Source: Sphingomonas sp.
GTDB lineage: Bacteria; Pseudomonadota; Alphaproteobacteria; Sphingomonadales; Sphingomonadaceae
Direction: 5' to 3'
Assembly (NCBI GenBank): GCA_017304655.1
Contig: JAFKLY010000002.1
Span: 771,078-835,077 of the forward strand
Length of the DNA: 64,000 nt
The notes beneath the pieces are model-generated. The model saw nothing but the letters and a program-made list of their open reading frames with translations, was not told the DNA's origin and searched no databases. How positions within the stretch are numbered: position 1 is the first letter of the stretch; each line of letters starts with the position of its first letter. The position numbers and the translations under genes were made by a program. Shown here piece by piece: positions 30,603 through 40,777 of the stretch.

Positions 30603-32027
30603 ATGAGCGAGACCGAGACTGCCGCGCTTCGCACTGAGCCGGCGCCGCCCGAGCAAGACGTGCCGGTCGAGACCAATCTCGACGAGGACGATCGGCTGAA
30701 GCCCGAGTTCGTGTCCGCCGTGCTCGCCGCCGTGGAGGCAGGCGATGCGGATGCCGCCCGTGCATTGGTCGAGCCGCTGCACCCCGCCGACGTCGCCGAC
30801 CTTCTGGAACTCACGCCTGAGGATCGCCGTGCCGGCGTCGCGGCTGCGCTGGGCGATATCGTTGGCGCCGAGGTGCTGTCCGAGCTCAACGACTATGTGC
30901 GCGACACGGTCGTCGAGGCGCTGGAGCCCGAACAACTCGCCGAACTCGCCGCCGAGCTGGATACCGACGACGCCGTCGCGATCATTGAGGATCTCGACGA
31001 GGAGGATCAGCAGGCCGTCCTCGATGCGATGGAGCCGGAGGACCGCGCCGCCATCGAAAGCGCGCTGGCCTATCCGGAGGAAACCGCCGGTCGCCTCATG
31101 CAGCGCGATCTGGTCGCGGTGCCCGAGCATTGGACCGTCGGCCAGACCATCGACTATCTGCGCGAGACCGTCGATCTCACCGCCGACTTCTGGGAAATCT
31201 TCGTCGTCGACGCGACGCACAAGCCGATCGGCACCTGCCAGCTCAGCTGGGTGCTGCGTTGCCCGCGCGATATCGCGATCAGCGATGTCATGAAGCGCGA
31301 GCAGACGCTGATCCCGGTCGACATGGACCAGGAAGAGGTCGCGCTGCGCTTCCAGAAATATGCGCTGATCTCGGCCGCCGTGGTCGATCCCTCGGGGCGG
31401 CTTGTCGGCATGATCACCGTGGACGACGTGGTCCACATCATCCAGGAGGAAGCGGGCGAGGATATCCTGCGCCTCTCCGGCGCCGGCGATGGCGACATCA
31501 ACGAGCCGGTGGTGGACAGCTACAAGGCGCGGGTGCGCTGGCTGCTCTCCAACCTGCTCACGGCGCTGCTCGCGTCCACCGTCATTGCCCATTTCGAGGG
31601 CACGATTTCCCGCATGGTCGCGCTGGCGACGCTGATGCCCATCGTGGCGGGTGTCGGCGGCAATGCCGGCAGCCAGACTATGGCGGTGACGGTGCGCGCG
31701 CTTGCGACCAATCAGATCACGGCCTCGAACACCTGGCGCACCATCCTGCGTGAAATCCGCGTGGCGCTGCTGAATGGCGCTACCGTTGCGGCGGTGATCG
31801 GCGTGGGTGTGGCGCTTGTCTTCGGCAATCCGCTGCTGGGCGGCGTGATCGCCGCGGCAATGATGACCAACATCGTGACTGCCGGCTTCGCGGGCGTCGC
31901 CGTGCCGCTCATCTTCGATCGGGTGAATGTCGATCCCGCCGTCGCCTCGTCCATCTTCGTGACGATGATTACCGATTCGATGGGCTTCCTCGCCTTCCTT
32001 GGCCTTGCAACGCTGGCGGGCATCTAG
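30603..32027 (+). CDS. mgtE: Magnesium transporter MgtE
   Basis: The product has 474 aa. An acidic N domain (about 40-150) made of short helical repeats such as LHPADVADLLELTPEDR is followed by two CBS domains (about 160-280), a plug helix and five membrane helices (about 310-474) with VGGNAGSQTMAVTVRALA lining the pore. The homodimer is an Mg2+-gated channel in the inner membrane. No M-box riboswitch-like leader is visible upstream. Confidence 0.94.
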   Translation: MSETETAALRTEPAPPEQDVPVETNLDEDDRLKPEFVSAVLAAVEAGDADAARALVEPLHPADVADLLELTPEDRRAGVAAALGDIVGAEVLSELNDYVRDTVVEALEPEQLAELAAELDTDDAVAIIEDLDEEDQQAVLDAMEPEDRAAIESALAYPEETAGRLMQRDLVAVPEHWTVGQTIDYLRETVDLTADFWEIFVVDATHKPIGTCQLSWVLRCPRDIAISDVMKREQTLIPVDMDQEEVALRFQKYALISAAVVDPSGRLVGMITVDDVVHIIQEEAGEDILRLSGAGDGDINEPVVDSYKARVRWLLSNLLTALLASTVIAHFEGTISRMVALATLMPIVAGVGGNAGSQTMAVTVRALATNQITASNTWRTILREIRVALLNGATVAAVIGVGVALVFGNPLLGGVIAAAMMTNIVTAGFAGVAVPLIFDRVNVDPAVASSIFVTMITDSMGFLAFLGLATLAGI

Positions 32028-32089
32028 ACCCCGTTGATCGACCGCTGAACCCGGTGGCCTGCCGTCATGCGAGGCGCTAGAGAGCGCTC

Positions 32090-32488
32090 ATGCCGCTGCA
32101 CATCACCAAGATCGCGTTTCGCTCGGAAAGTGCGGACACGCTGCGTACGTGGCTGGAAAGCCATGCCGGCGAGGGAGAGGCGCGCCTTACCACGCGCTAC
32201 CTGCCCAAGCGGATCGAGGAAATGGCGGGCGGCTCGCTTTACTGGATCCTCGGCAATCAGCTTGTCGGTCGCAGCCCGATCCTGGGCTTTGCCGAGCGGC
32301 CTGACGGCAAGCACTGGATCCGCCTGGCGCCCACGCTCATTGCCGTCGTCCCGCGCCCGAAGCGCGCTCATCAGGGCTGGCGCTATCTGAGCGAGGACGA
32401 CGCCCCACAAGACCTTGCCGGCGCCACGAACGGCGATGCCCTGCCAGGAGAGATGGCGGTGGAACTGGGCAAGCTGGGGCTGCTCTAG
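32090..32488 (+). CDS. DUF1489 family protein
   Basis: The product has 132 aa. The sequence MPLHITKIAF...LTTRYLPKRIEEMAGGSLYWILGN...PRPKRAHQGWRYL is the full-length DUF1489 pattern, restricted mainly to alphaproteobacteria; function unknown. It follows mgtE by 62 bases and may be co-transcribed. The C-terminal 30 residues end in LGKLGLL. Confidence 0.85.
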   Translation: MPLHITKIAFRSESADTLRTWLESHAGEGEARLTTRYLPKRIEEMAGGSLYWILGNQLVGRSPILGFAERPDGKHWIRLAPTLIAVVPRPKRAHQGWRYLSEDDAPQDLAGATNGDALPGEMAVELGKLGLL

Positions 32489-32595
32489 GGCGACGGGATC
32501 GCGTCCACGGGACAAGCGACGATTCCCCTTTCGGCATTCCCGCATGCGCGGGAAAGACCGGGGTTGCGGTTTGGCCCGGTGAGGCTGAGTTCCCG

Positions 32596-33036
32596 TTATT
32601 CGCCGCCCGGCTCGGGCATCAGCTTCTTCACATGCTCCACGGTCACCGGTTCGGCATAATGATTGCCGAAATGGGTGCGGACGTAGCTCACCACGCCGGC
32701 CACCTGTTCCGGGGACAGCATCTCGGCAAAGGCGGGCATGCCGCCTTGGCCGCGCAGCACGCGGCTGACGGTGAAATCGGCATCGGCGAGATGCGCGTTG
32801 GCGGCGAGGGCGGGGATGTTGCCCGCGCCTGTGCCGCCCTCGGCATTGGCCATGTGGCAGGCCTGGCAGATTTCCTTGTAGGTCTGCTCGCCGGTTTCGG
32901 AGACGGCGGTTTCCCGGCCTGTGCCTGCCGTATCGCCAATGCCCTGCGCCGAGCCGGTGCCCGCAACGGCGCACAGGGCGAGCGCGGCTGCGCCCGCCGT
33001 CATGATCCAGCCCTTCACATCGCGCACCGGTCGCAT
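32596..33036 (-). CDS. Exported c-type cytochrome
   Basis: The product has 146 aa. Signal sequence about 1-30 (cleavage GSAQ). One haem site CQACH (Cys57, Cys60, His61) and a Met in GQGGMPAFAEM as the likely sixth ligand; class I cytochrome c fold. The ATG overlaps the stop of the Tat-exported flavoprotein gene by one base, so it is the probable periplasmic electron acceptor of that enzyme. Confidence 0.88.
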   Translation of the reverse strand: MRPVRDVKGWIMTAGAAALALCAVAGTGSAQGIGDTAGTGRETAVSETGEQTYKEICQACHMANAEGGTGAGNIPALAANAHLADADFTVSRVLRGQGGMPAFAEMLSPEQVAGVVSYVRTHFGNHYAEPVTVEHVKKLMPEPGGE

Positions 33037-34622
33037 CAGGCCGCCAGCGCCCGCTGGTGGAGCCGCGTGATCGCGTCGATCGAGGAGAGGAGCGAGGCTT
33101 CCATCCACGCGCCGATATAGGAGCAATGCTCACCGGCCAGCACGATGCGCCCGTCGAGCGAGACGAGATTCTGATAGTGCACCTTGCGCAGATCGTCGCT
33201 CCATGTCGAGGCACAGGCCTGAATCCAGGGCAGGCGGCTCCACGCGACCGCGACGCCGTTCGAGAACTCCTCGCGATACTGCTTGTGGAACACCGATCCC
33301 TGCTTGAGCGCGGTTTCGATGCGCTCTGCCGGTGTCATGCCGCCGAATTGATAAGCCGCGGCGCCGCCCGCATAGGCGCCCAGCAGCACTGCCGGACCGG
33401 GCTTGAAAAAGCCGTAGCTGGGATAGGCAATCTCCGAGATCGACTGGGTGGTGTAGCTGTGGCCGCCGTAGATCTGCTCGTCCTGCTCCCAGAAGCGGCG
33501 CTTCATCTCCAGCCCCACCTTGCAGGAGGAGTGATAGGGCAGGCTCTTGATCGCTGTCTGCTTGGGTTCGGAAACCTGCACCTCGATCTGGCTGAGGATG
33601 GTCAGCGGGATGGTGCAGACGCAATAGTCCGCTTTCAACTCGCTCTTCTTGCCGGTCGCCACATCCTCGTAGGAAACGGTCACGCCGCTGTCGTCCTGCG
33701 CGATCTTGCTCACCTTGCTGTTGAGCTTGATCTTGCCGGCGAGGCGCTTGGCGAAGGCCTTGCCGATCATGTCCATGCCGCCGACCGGCTGGAACATGGT
33801 GAGCTGCTGGGTGCGGTTGAAGAAGCCGCTTACCGTGCCCCACACGCGCTGATCGAGCACGTCCGACAGGCCGGCGATCTGCGAGGGCGTCGGCGCGCCG
33901 TTCACGCCGCCGCCCGGCGGACGATCATAGCCGCGCTGGGCCGATGTCTGCAGGCTGCTGGTATAGGCCATGTCCTTGTTCAGCAGGCCCCAGCCACGCA
34001 TCGCTTCGAGCAGCTTCTGCTTGTCCTCGGTGCTCACCGTGTCGTCCAGCGCGCCCTTGTTGGTCGCCTTGGCGAGCAGCTCGGCGACATGACCCTTGAA
34101 GTCGACGCCGACCTCCGCGATGCGCTGCGGTTTGCCGCCATAGACCTTCTCGCTGTGGACATAGCCGTTCATGTTGACCTGGATGAACGGCTCCAGCGCC
34201 ACACCCAGTTCCTGACAATAATGCAGCACCGCCTGATGGTGGAACGGGATGCGCCACGGGCCGGGGTTGAGGTAATTGCCCGGCGCGAAATTGCACTTCT
34301 GCACCGCGCCGCCGACTTCCTTGATCACGTCGCCGCCGCGCACCGTGTAGTTGCGGCCGCCGGGGCGATCCTGAAACTCCAGGATGGTGACGGTGTAGCC
34401 GGCCTTGATGAGCTCATAGGCCGCGACCATGCCGGCGAGGCCGGAGCCCAGCACGACGACCGATGCGCCCTTGCGTGTGCCGCTGAGCTTGGGCGGGCCG
34501 GCGAACTGCGTCGGCGCGGCGTGGCCCAGCGCGGTCATGGCCTGATACATGGCGATTGCGCCGCCTGCCTTGCCGATTGCCGCCAGAAGGTCGCGGCGGC
34601 TGGGTGCGTCGAAATCGATCAT
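33036..34622 (-). CDS. Tat-exported flavin amine oxidase/dehydrogenase
   Basis: The product has 528 aa. The N-terminus has a twin-arginine motif (SRRDLLAAIG) followed by a hydrophobic stretch ending at GHAAPTQ. The FAD-binding Rossmann motif is VVVLGSGLAGMVAAYELIKAGY (about 54-75), with RPGGRNYTVRGGD and the C-terminal GRIVLAGEHCSYIGAWMEASL completing the monoamine-oxidase/L-amino-acid-oxidase fold. Coupling to a cytochrome c gene suggests electrons go to the respiratory chain rather than to oxygen. The amine substrate is unknown. Confidence 0.87.
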   Translation of the reverse strand: MIDFDAPSRRDLLAAIGKAGGAIAMYQAMTALGHAAPTQFAGPPKLSGTRKGASVVVLGSGLAGMVAAYELIKAGYTVTILEFQDRPGGRNYTVRGGDVIKEVGGAVQKCNFAPGNYLNPGPWRIPFHHQAVLHYCQELGVALEPFIQVNMNGYVHSEKVYGGKPQRIAEVGVDFKGHVAELLAKATNKGALDDTVSTEDKQKLLEAMRGWGLLNKDMAYTSSLQTSAQRGYDRPPGGGVNGAPTPSQIAGLSDVLDQRVWGTVSGFFNRTQQLTMFQPVGGMDMIGKAFAKRLAGKIKLNSKVSKIAQDDSGVTVSYEDVATGKKSELKADYCVCTIPLTILSQIEVQVSEPKQTAIKSLPYHSSCKVGLEMKRRFWEQDEQIYGGHSYTTQSISEIAYPSYGFFKPGPAVLLGAYAGGAAAYQFGGMTPAERIETALKQGSVFHKQYREEFSNGVAVAWSRLPWIQACASTWSDDLRKVHYQNLVSLDGRIVLAGEHCSYIGAWMEASLLSSIDAITRLHQRALAA

Positions 34623-34811
34623 GGAAGAATTCCTGCCTGGGAAAGTGCGTGATCCGGGGCAGACGGGGGAATGGCGGCAAAAATGCCGGATTATTCATTC
34701 CTTTGCCCACCCCTAGCAGGCAGCTGGGGCAGGGATGGCAGACTTGCCAATGGAGCAGATTACGTATTGTCACGATTGCACGGCATGCATCCGTGTCAAT
34801 GACGGACTCGC

Positions 34812-35837
34812 TCAGGGCAGCAGCAGGCTCGAATCCCCGTAACTGTAGAAACGATAGCCGTCCCGGATCGCGTGGGCATAGGCCGCCTGCATCCGCTCGG
34901 TTCCCATCAGTGCGCTCACCAGCATGAACAGGGTGGAGCGGGGCAGGTGGAAATTGGTCATCAGGCCATCGACCGCGCGGAAGCGGTAGCCGGGCGTGAT
35001 GAAGATGCGGGTCTCGTCCGCGAAGGGGCGGATGATGCCATCTTCGCCCGCTGCGCTTTCCAGCAGGCGCAGGCTGGTGGTGCCGACCGCGATGATCCGA
35101 CCACCATCGGCCCGCACGGCATTGAGTCGGTCCGCCGTGGCGCCATCGATCCGGCCCCATTCGGCATGCATGCGGTGATCGTCCGTATCTTCGGCCTTTA
35201 CCGGCAGGAAGGTGCCGGCGCCGACATGCAGCGTCAGCGTCTCGTGCTCGATGCCTGCCGATGCGAGCGCGTCCATCAGCGCCGGGGTGAAGTGCAGCGC
35301 GGCAGTCGGCGCGGCGACGGCGCCGCTCTCCCGCGCGAACATGGTCTGATAGTCCTCGCGGTCCTTCTCGTCCGTCGCCCGCTTGCTGGCGATATAGGGT
35401 GGCAGCGGCATCTGCCCGGCGCGCTCCAGCAGCAATTCGACAGGCTCATCGCCCAGAAAGGACAGCGTCATGCCGCCATCCTCGTCGCGCGCGCCGGCCT
35501 GGGCCTCCACATCGGCGGCGAAAGCGATGATGTCGCCCTGCCGCACGCGCTTGGCATTGCGCACGAACACCTGCCAGTCACGCGGGCCGAGCCGCTTGTG
35601 CAGCGTCACGCCGATCCGCGCTTCGCCTCGCCGCCCTTCGAGTTGGGCGGGAATGACTCGGGTGTCATTGAAGACGAGGCAATCGCCTGCGCGCAGCAGG
35701 CCGGGCAGATCGCGCACGACAGCGTCGCGCAGGGTATCGCCCGCGACCACGAGCATCCGTGCGGCATCGCGCGGACTTGCCGGGCGCAGGGCGATCCGCT
35801 CGGGCGGCAGATCGAAATCGAACAGGTCGACACGCAT
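34812..35837 (-). CDS. queA: tRNA ribosyltransferase-isomerase QueA
   Basis: The product has 341 aa and transfers and isomerises the ribosyl part of SAM onto preQ1-tRNA to make epoxyqueuosine. The N-terminus [24 protein letters not shown] and the C-terminal [19 protein letters not shown] are diagnostic. The start at 35837 was chosen from that conserved N-terminus, although the frame is open for 84 more codons. It links functionally with gluQ at 15174. In relatives tgt follows; here it is not in the window. Confidence 0.95.
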   Translation of the reverse strand: MRVDLFDFDLPPERIALRPASPRDAARMLVVAGDTLRDAVVRDLPGLLRAGDCLVFNDTRVIPAQLEGRRGEARIGVTLHKRLGPRDWQVFVRNAKRVRQGDIIAFAADVEAQAGARDEDGGMTLSFLGDEPVELLLERAGQMPLPPYIASKRATDEKDREDYQTMFARESGAVAAPTAALHFTPALMDALASAGIEHETLTLHVGAGTFLPVKAEDTDDHRMHAEWGRIDGATADRLNAVRADGGRIIAVGTTSLRLLESAAGEDGIIRPFADETRIFITPGYRFRAVDGLMTNFHLPRSTLFMLVSALMGTERMQAAYAHAIRDGYRFYSYGDSSLLLP

Positions 35838-35955
35838 GGGGAGAGGCCCATATCGGCGGCAGCGAGATCTGAACAGAGGCGATCCCGGCGAAGGGCACTC
35901 ATCCCACATCGTTTTTCGCTTGTCGTCCCGTGTAAAGCGCGCTGGATTGTGCGCC

Positions 35956-36549
35956 ATGGCACAACATCGGTTCAGCATCCCGCGCGGCACCATCCTGTTC
36001 CATGCCGGGCAGGCGTGCAGCGGCTTCGTGGTCGTCCATAGCGGGTCGATCAAGGTGCTGCTTACGGCGGAGAACGGGCGAGAGATCATCCTCTATCGCG
36101 TGCGGCCCGGCGAAATCTGCCTGCAGACCTTCGGCTGCCTCGTGAATGGCAGTGCTTATTCCGCCGAGGGCATGGCGGAGACCGATCTGGAGATCGAGAT
36201 AATCCCCGCCGGCGCCTTCCAGCGCAGCGTCGCGGAGGACGAGGGCTTTCGCGGCCGGCTGTTCGCGGCGGTGGCGGCGCGTTTCGCGGATCTTGAGCGG
36301 CTGGTCGAGGATGTTGCGCTCACCGGTTTCGATGCCCGCCTCGCCCGCACATTGCTGCGGCTGGCCGATGCCGAGGGCGCGGTGGCGGCCACGCATGAGG
36401 CGCTGGCGATGGAAATGGGCTCGGGCCGCGCGGCGGTCAGCCGGGGCCTTGCCCAGTTCGCTGCCGAGGGGCTGGTCGAGATGGGGCGCGGCGTCACCCG
36501 CATCGTCGCAAGGGACCGGCTGGAAGTGCGCGCGCATGAGTTTGCCTGA
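35956..36549 (+). CDS. Crp/Fnr-family transcriptional regulator
   Basis: The product has 197 aa. An N-terminal cyclic-nucleotide-binding-type beta-barrel (about 5-110) with [20 protein letters not shown] is followed by a dimer helix and a winged helix-turn-helix (about 145-190: [20 protein letters not shown]). It lacks the N-terminal Fe-S cysteine cluster of Fnr; three cysteines (near 19, 56 and 61) could sense redox or sulfur species. It reads towards a DUF2892 gene, with a 15-bp palindrome in between that is a likely operator. Confidence 0.87.
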   Translation: MAQHRFSIPRGTILFHAGQACSGFVVVHSGSIKVLLTAENGREIILYRVRPGEICLQTFGCLVNGSAYSAEGMAETDLEIEIIPAGAFQRSVAEDEGFRGRLFAAVAARFADLERLVEDVALTGFDARLARTLLRLADAEGAVAATHEALAMEMGSGRAAVSRGLAQFAAEGLVEMGRGVTRIVARDRLEVRAHEFA

Positions 36550-36557
36550 GCGCGCTT

Positions 36558-36572
36558 GGTGACCAAGTCACC
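36558..36572. promoter_or_regulatory. Palindrome between Crp/Fnr gene and DUF2892 gene
   Basis: GGTGAC-CAA-GTCACC is a perfect inverted repeat eight bases after the regulator's stop and about 60 before the DUF2892 start. It has GTGAC/GTCAC half-sites like those bound by Crp/Fnr proteins. Confidence 0.45.
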
Positions 36573-36633
36573 GACAGCGCTGTGAACGACGCCTATCGCT
36601 TGGCCATCAACACCGAGCGAGGGAGTCAGGAAG

Positions 36634-36822
36634 ATGCCGTGCAATGAAGGAATGGTGGACCGGGCGCTGCGCGTCGTGGTCGGTCTCGTGCTGATCGCGT
36701 TGGTCTTCGTGGGGCCGCAGACGCCCTGGGGCTGGCTGGGCGTGGTCCCGTTAGTCACGGGTCTCGTCGGCTTCTGCCCGGCCTATACGCTGCTCGGGAT
36801 CAATACCTGCAAGCGCGGCTGA
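36634..36822 (+). CDS. DUF2892 inner-membrane protein
   Basis: The product has 62 aa. Two membrane helices (about 12-30 and 36-54), an N-terminal MPCNEGMVDRALRVVVG and a C-terminal GFCPAYTLLGINTCKRG with two conserved cysteines: the YgaP-type DUF2892 pattern. Family members are often near sulfide or thiosulfate metabolism genes. The ribosome-binding site is GGGAG. Expression is probably under the upstream Crp/Fnr gene. Confidence 0.85.
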   Translation: MPCNEGMVDRALRVVVGLVLIALVFVGPQTPWGWLGVVPLVTGLVGFCPAYTLLGINTCKRG

Positions 36823-36963
36823 GCGAACGCTTTCCCCGCAAAGCCTCCCGCCCGGACCGTGGAGGAAGGGCCGCCGGTCTTGCTGGCGGCCCTCAGCCGC
36901 GTCTGTACAGTGGTTCGCTAAAAACGTGCGTCTGATCCGGCTGGTGCCCGATCTGTCTGGTCG

Positions 36964-37686
<723 letters not shown>

Positions 37687-37740
37687 TCCATCGCCTTTGG
37701 CAGCATCTGGCTGAACCGGGGCTGACCCGTCAGCCGCCGC

Positions 37741-38241
37741 CTATACGCTCTTCGGGGCGATCCGCGCCAGCATATCCTCGCGCACCTGCGGCGGCACGAA
37801 TTTGCTGATGTCTCCACCCAGTTGAGCAATCTCCTTCACGAGCCGCGAGGCAATCGGCTGGAGGCTCACATCGGCCATCAGAAACACCGTCTCGATACTG
37901 CTGTCGAGATACTGGTTCATGCCCGCCATCTGATATTCATACTCGAAATCCGCGACGGCCCGCAAACCGCGCAAGATGATCGAAGCGCCGACCTGGCGGG
38001 CATAATCGATGAGCAGCGTATCAAAGGCACGCACCTCGATCTCGGCATCGTCGATCCCGGCGCATTCGCGCTCGACCATCGCAAGCCGCTCGTCGAGCGT
38101 GAACATGGGCGATTTGCTGGGGTTGGTGGTCACGCCGATCACCAGTCGGTCGACCAGCTTGGCCCCACGCCGGATGATGTCCATATGACCCAGCGTCACG
38201 GGATCGAATGTGCCGGGGTAAAGGCCGATGCGCTGTGCCAT
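37741..38241 (-). CDS. coaD: Phosphopantetheine adenylyltransferase
   Basis: The product has 166 aa and catalyses the penultimate step of coenzyme A synthesis. The nucleotidyltransferase motif is GLYPGTFDPVTLGHMDII with the T/HxGH signature, and the C-terminal part has ISSRLVKEIA-type sequence (here IASRLVKEIAQLGGD). It starts ten bases after the ispA stop, in the operon xseB-ispA-coaD-cyclophilin. Confidence 0.95.
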   Translation of the reverse strand: MAQRIGLYPGTFDPVTLGHMDIIRRGAKLVDRLVIGVTTNPSKSPMFTLDERLAMVERECAGIDDAEIEVRAFDTLLIDYARQVGASIILRGLRAVADFEYEYQMAGMNQYLDSSIETVFLMADVSLQPIASRLVKEIAQLGGDISKFVPPQVREDMLARIAPKSV

Positions 38242-38251
38242 GTCGCTCCCT

Positions 38252-39154
38252 TTAGTGCTTACGGCGAATCGCGAAGTCGGCGATCTCGCGCAGCAAATCC
38301 GCTTCGCTGCCGAAGGCGTGGAGATGGGCCTTGGCCTGGGCGACCAGCAGTTCGGCCTGTTCGCGCGCCTGCGGGAGGCCCATCAGCGAGACGAAGGTAG
38401 CCTTGCCGGCGGCGGCGTCCTTGCCCACCGCCTTGCCGGTCACGGCAGCGTCGCCTTCCACGTCCAGCAGATCGTCGGCGATCTGGAAGGCGAGGCCAAG
38501 ATCGCGCGCATAGCCGCGCAGACCGACCCGCTTGTCTTCGGGCACACGCGCGAGAATGGCGCCGGCCTCCACACAGAAGTCGATCAGCGCGCCGGTCTTG
38601 AGCTGCTGCATCCGCGTGACGGTCGGCAGGTCGAACGGGGTTGTCTCTGCCGTCAGGTCCATCATCTGCCCGCCGGCCATGCCTGCCGGACCGCTCGAGA
38701 GAGCCAGCGCCCGGACCAGGTCGATCCGCGCGAACGGATCGGGATGGGTGCGCTCGTCGGCCAGCACGGCAAAGGCGAGATCGTGCAGGCAATCGCCCGC
38801 GAGAATCGCCGTCGCTTCGTCGAAGGCGCGGTGGACGGTTGGCTTGCCGCGGCGCATGTCGTCATTGTCCATCGCCGGAAGGTCGTCGTGGATCAGCGAA
38901 TAGACATGGATGCACTCGACCGCGAGGCCGGTGCGCACGGCGCTTTCATAGGCCACGTTGAAGAGATCGCAGCTGGCTTTGACGAGCAGGGGGCGCAGCC
39001 GCTTGCCACCACCGATCGCGCTGTGGCGCATGGCGGCATAAAGCCGCGCGCGCTGATCCTCGGGCACAGGCAGGAGCTGATCGAACTGGCTGTCGATCGC
39101 CTCCATCATCTCGGCCATGGCGCTATCGAGCCGGGCGGGTGCGTCGATGCGCAT
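38252..39154 (-). CDS. ispA: Farnesyl diphosphate synthase-type prenyltransferase
   Basis: The product has 300 aa and condenses IPP with allylic diphosphates to farnesyl diphosphate. The first aspartate-rich motif is DDLPAMDNDD and the second is DDLLD; GGGKRLRPLL binds IPP. The start at 39154 lies seven bases after the xseB stop; an in-frame longer version would overlap xseB. Product chain length is inferred from the family, not from sequence alone. Confidence 0.93.
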   Translation of the reverse strand: MRIDAPARLDSAMAEMMEAIDSQFDQLLPVPEDQRARLYAAMRHSAIGGGKRLRPLLVKASCDLFNVAYESAVRTGLAVECIHVYSLIHDDLPAMDNDDMRRGKPTVHRAFDEATAILAGDCLHDLAFAVLADERTHPDPFARIDLVRALALSSGPAGMAGGQMMDLTAETTPFDLPTVTRMQQLKTGALIDFCVEAGAILARVPEDKRVGLRGYARDLGLAFQIADDLLDVEGDAAVTGKAVGKDAAAGKATFVSLMGLPQAREQAELLVAQAKAHLHAFGSEADLLREIADFAIRRKH

Positions 39155-39161
39155 CAGCGGG

Positions 39162-39407
39162 TCATTCAACCGGATAGGCTGTGGTCTTGGCGGCGGCACC
39201 ATCGGCCCCCGTCATGATCTGGTCGATCCGGGCCTGGGCGGCGTCGAGCCGGCGCTGGCACTGGGCCCGCAGCCGATCGCCTTCCTCATAAAGGGTGATC
39301 GATTGATCGAGCGGGACATCGCCGCGCTCAAGCTGCTGCACAATGGCTTCCAGGCGGCGCAAAGCCTCTTCGAAGCTGAGCGTTTCGGTGTCGGGCGTAT
39401 CGGCCAT
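39162..39407 (-). CDS. xseB: Exodeoxyribonuclease VII small subunit
   Basis: The product has 81 aa with the typical LSFEEALRRLEAIVQQLERGDVPLDQSITLYEEG helical hairpin. XseB binds XseA to form the single-strand exonuclease VII. The start at 39407 gives normal length; the frame is open far upstream but this is not conserved. It is the first gene of the xseB-ispA-coaD operon. Confidence 0.94.
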   Translation of the reverse strand: MADTPDTETLSFEEALRRLEAIVQQLERGDVPLDQSITLYEEGDRLRAQCQRRLDAAQARIDQIMTGADGAAAKTTAYPVE

Positions 39408-39530
39408 CTGCCTGCATTGACCCGCCTGCCGCGCAGGGTCAAGCGTGCTTTGGAGCCCCCCCGAAAAATGGCGTATTGTCATGGAAATGGAGTTGACCTC
39501 GCCGGGGGGACTCGCAATAGCAAGCCTGCT

Positions 39531-39920
39531 ATGAAAACCCTCACACTCCGCACTTTCTCGTCGGTCGCGCTTGGCGTGGCCGTGATTGCTCTGGCTGCCT
39601 GCAAGGACGAGCCGGAGTCCATGAACACCGGCACGGGCGATCCGATGGCGGCCGAACTGGCCAATGCCGCGCCACCGCCGCCGCTGCCCATGATCAAGTC
39701 GAGCCACACCTATCGGTGCAAGGATAACAGCCTGATCTCCGTCGATTTCATGACCGACGACGTGACCGCGAACTTCCGCGCATCCAAGGACGCGCCGATG
39801 ACGCCGCTCAAGGCTCCGGCCAAGGGCGAAGCGTTCGTGTCGGCCGATGGCAAGACCACGATCACCGGTGGCTCCGACAATGAGGTCACCTATAACGGCC
39901 AGAGCTGCAAGCGCGGCTGA
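39531..39920 (+). CDS. Small lipoprotein, MliC-like
   Basis: The product has 129 aa. Signal peptide with lipobox LAAC (Cys near 24), a Pro/Ala spacer and a small beta domain with TYRCKDNSLISVDFM, GEAFVSADGKTTITGG and a final TYNGQSCKRG with the paired cysteine. The layout resembles MliC/C-type lysozyme inhibitor domains, but the match is by eye and partial. The gene has its own terminator. Confidence 0.6.
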   Translation: MKTLTLRTFSSVALGVAVIALAACKDEPESMNTGTGDPMAAELANAAPPPPLPMIKSSHTYRCKDNSLISVDFMTDDVTANFRASKDAPMTPLKAPAKGEAFVSADGKTTITGGSDNEVTYNGQSCKRG

Positions 39921-39957
39921 GTCGCTCGCGCAAGCGACGCCTTTCCCCGAATCATGC

Positions 39958-39990
39958 GGGCCGGTCTGGAAACGACCGGCCCTTTTTCTT
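39958..39990 (+). terminator. Rho-independent terminator of the MliC-like gene
   Basis: GGGCCGGTC (39958-39966) pairs with GACCGGCCC (39974-39982) around a seven-base loop and is followed by TTTTTCTT. Confidence 0.85.
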
Positions 39991-40049
39991 GGTGAGCCCG
40001 GCGCGCGCGACTGAGCCTCGCGCGCCGTGTCCCCTTCCGGCATCGCCTG

Positions 40050-40565
40050 TTATTTGGCGGCAGGCGCCGGTGCGCGCGGCACGAAGAGTTCCGCGCCGTC
40101 CCAATGCTCGTCCGCCTTGCCGTCGACGAAGCGCCACATGTCGAACCAGCTGGTCGTGTAGGTCTGGTCCGGCTTGGTCGGGTGCTTGAGCGTGCGGCTG
40201 ATCACCACCGCGACGAGATCGCCCTGCGCCAGAACCGCAACGACCGGCGTGGTCAGCTTGTCGCAGGTGGCCGTGCGCGGACGATTGGCGAAGAAAGCCT
40301 GCACGGGCTTCAGGCCCGAGGCGGCATTGGGATTGTGCTGGATGTAGCGCTCGGTCAGCCAGTTGCCGGCGTCGCTCCAGTGATTGCACTGCAGCAGCTC
40401 GCGCATGATGCGCAGTGTCGCCTGCTTGTTGCGGTGAAGCACCGGGTCCTTGTCCGTGAACAGCGATTCCGGATCGGCGACGCCGACAACCGGATCGTTA
40501 AGCTGGGCCAGCGACGGCGCGGCGACGCAGCATAGCGCCAGGGCGGCAAGCGAGCGACGAAGCAT
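40050..40565 (-). CDS. Exported SnoaL/NTF2-like protein
   Basis: The product has 171 aa. Signal peptide about 1-21 (SLAQ). The remaining part resembles predicted SnoaL-like proteins: WLTERYIQHNPNAASGLKPVQAFF and DMWRFVDGKADEHWD are the usual NTF2-fold blocks. Substrate unknown; the match is by pattern only. The start at 40565 has GAGAGGAAAG as ribosome-binding site. Confidence 0.75.
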   Translation of the reverse strand: MLRRSLAALALCCVAAPSLAQLNDPVVGVADPESLFTDKDPVLHRNKQATLRIMRELLQCNHWSDAGNWLTERYIQHNPNAASGLKPVQAFFANRPRTATCDKLTTPVVAVLAQGDLVAVVISRTLKHPTKPDQTYTTSWFDMWRFVDGKADEHWDGAELFVPRAPAPAAK

Positions 40566-40777
40566 GTCTTTCCTCTCCTCGGATTCGTAGAAGGTCGACA
40601 GGACATTTCGTCCCGTCTTCAGGGGGGTTGGCGGGCTTTTGTCCTGCCAAAGCTCAGGCAGACTGCGCAATTTGGTGCGGGAAGACAAGCGCTGCCATGG
40701 CACGGTGCGAAAACGAATTGCATGACTGCCGGTTTCGCATGGTTGTGCCATCCGACATGCGGCGATAAAGGCCGCTC

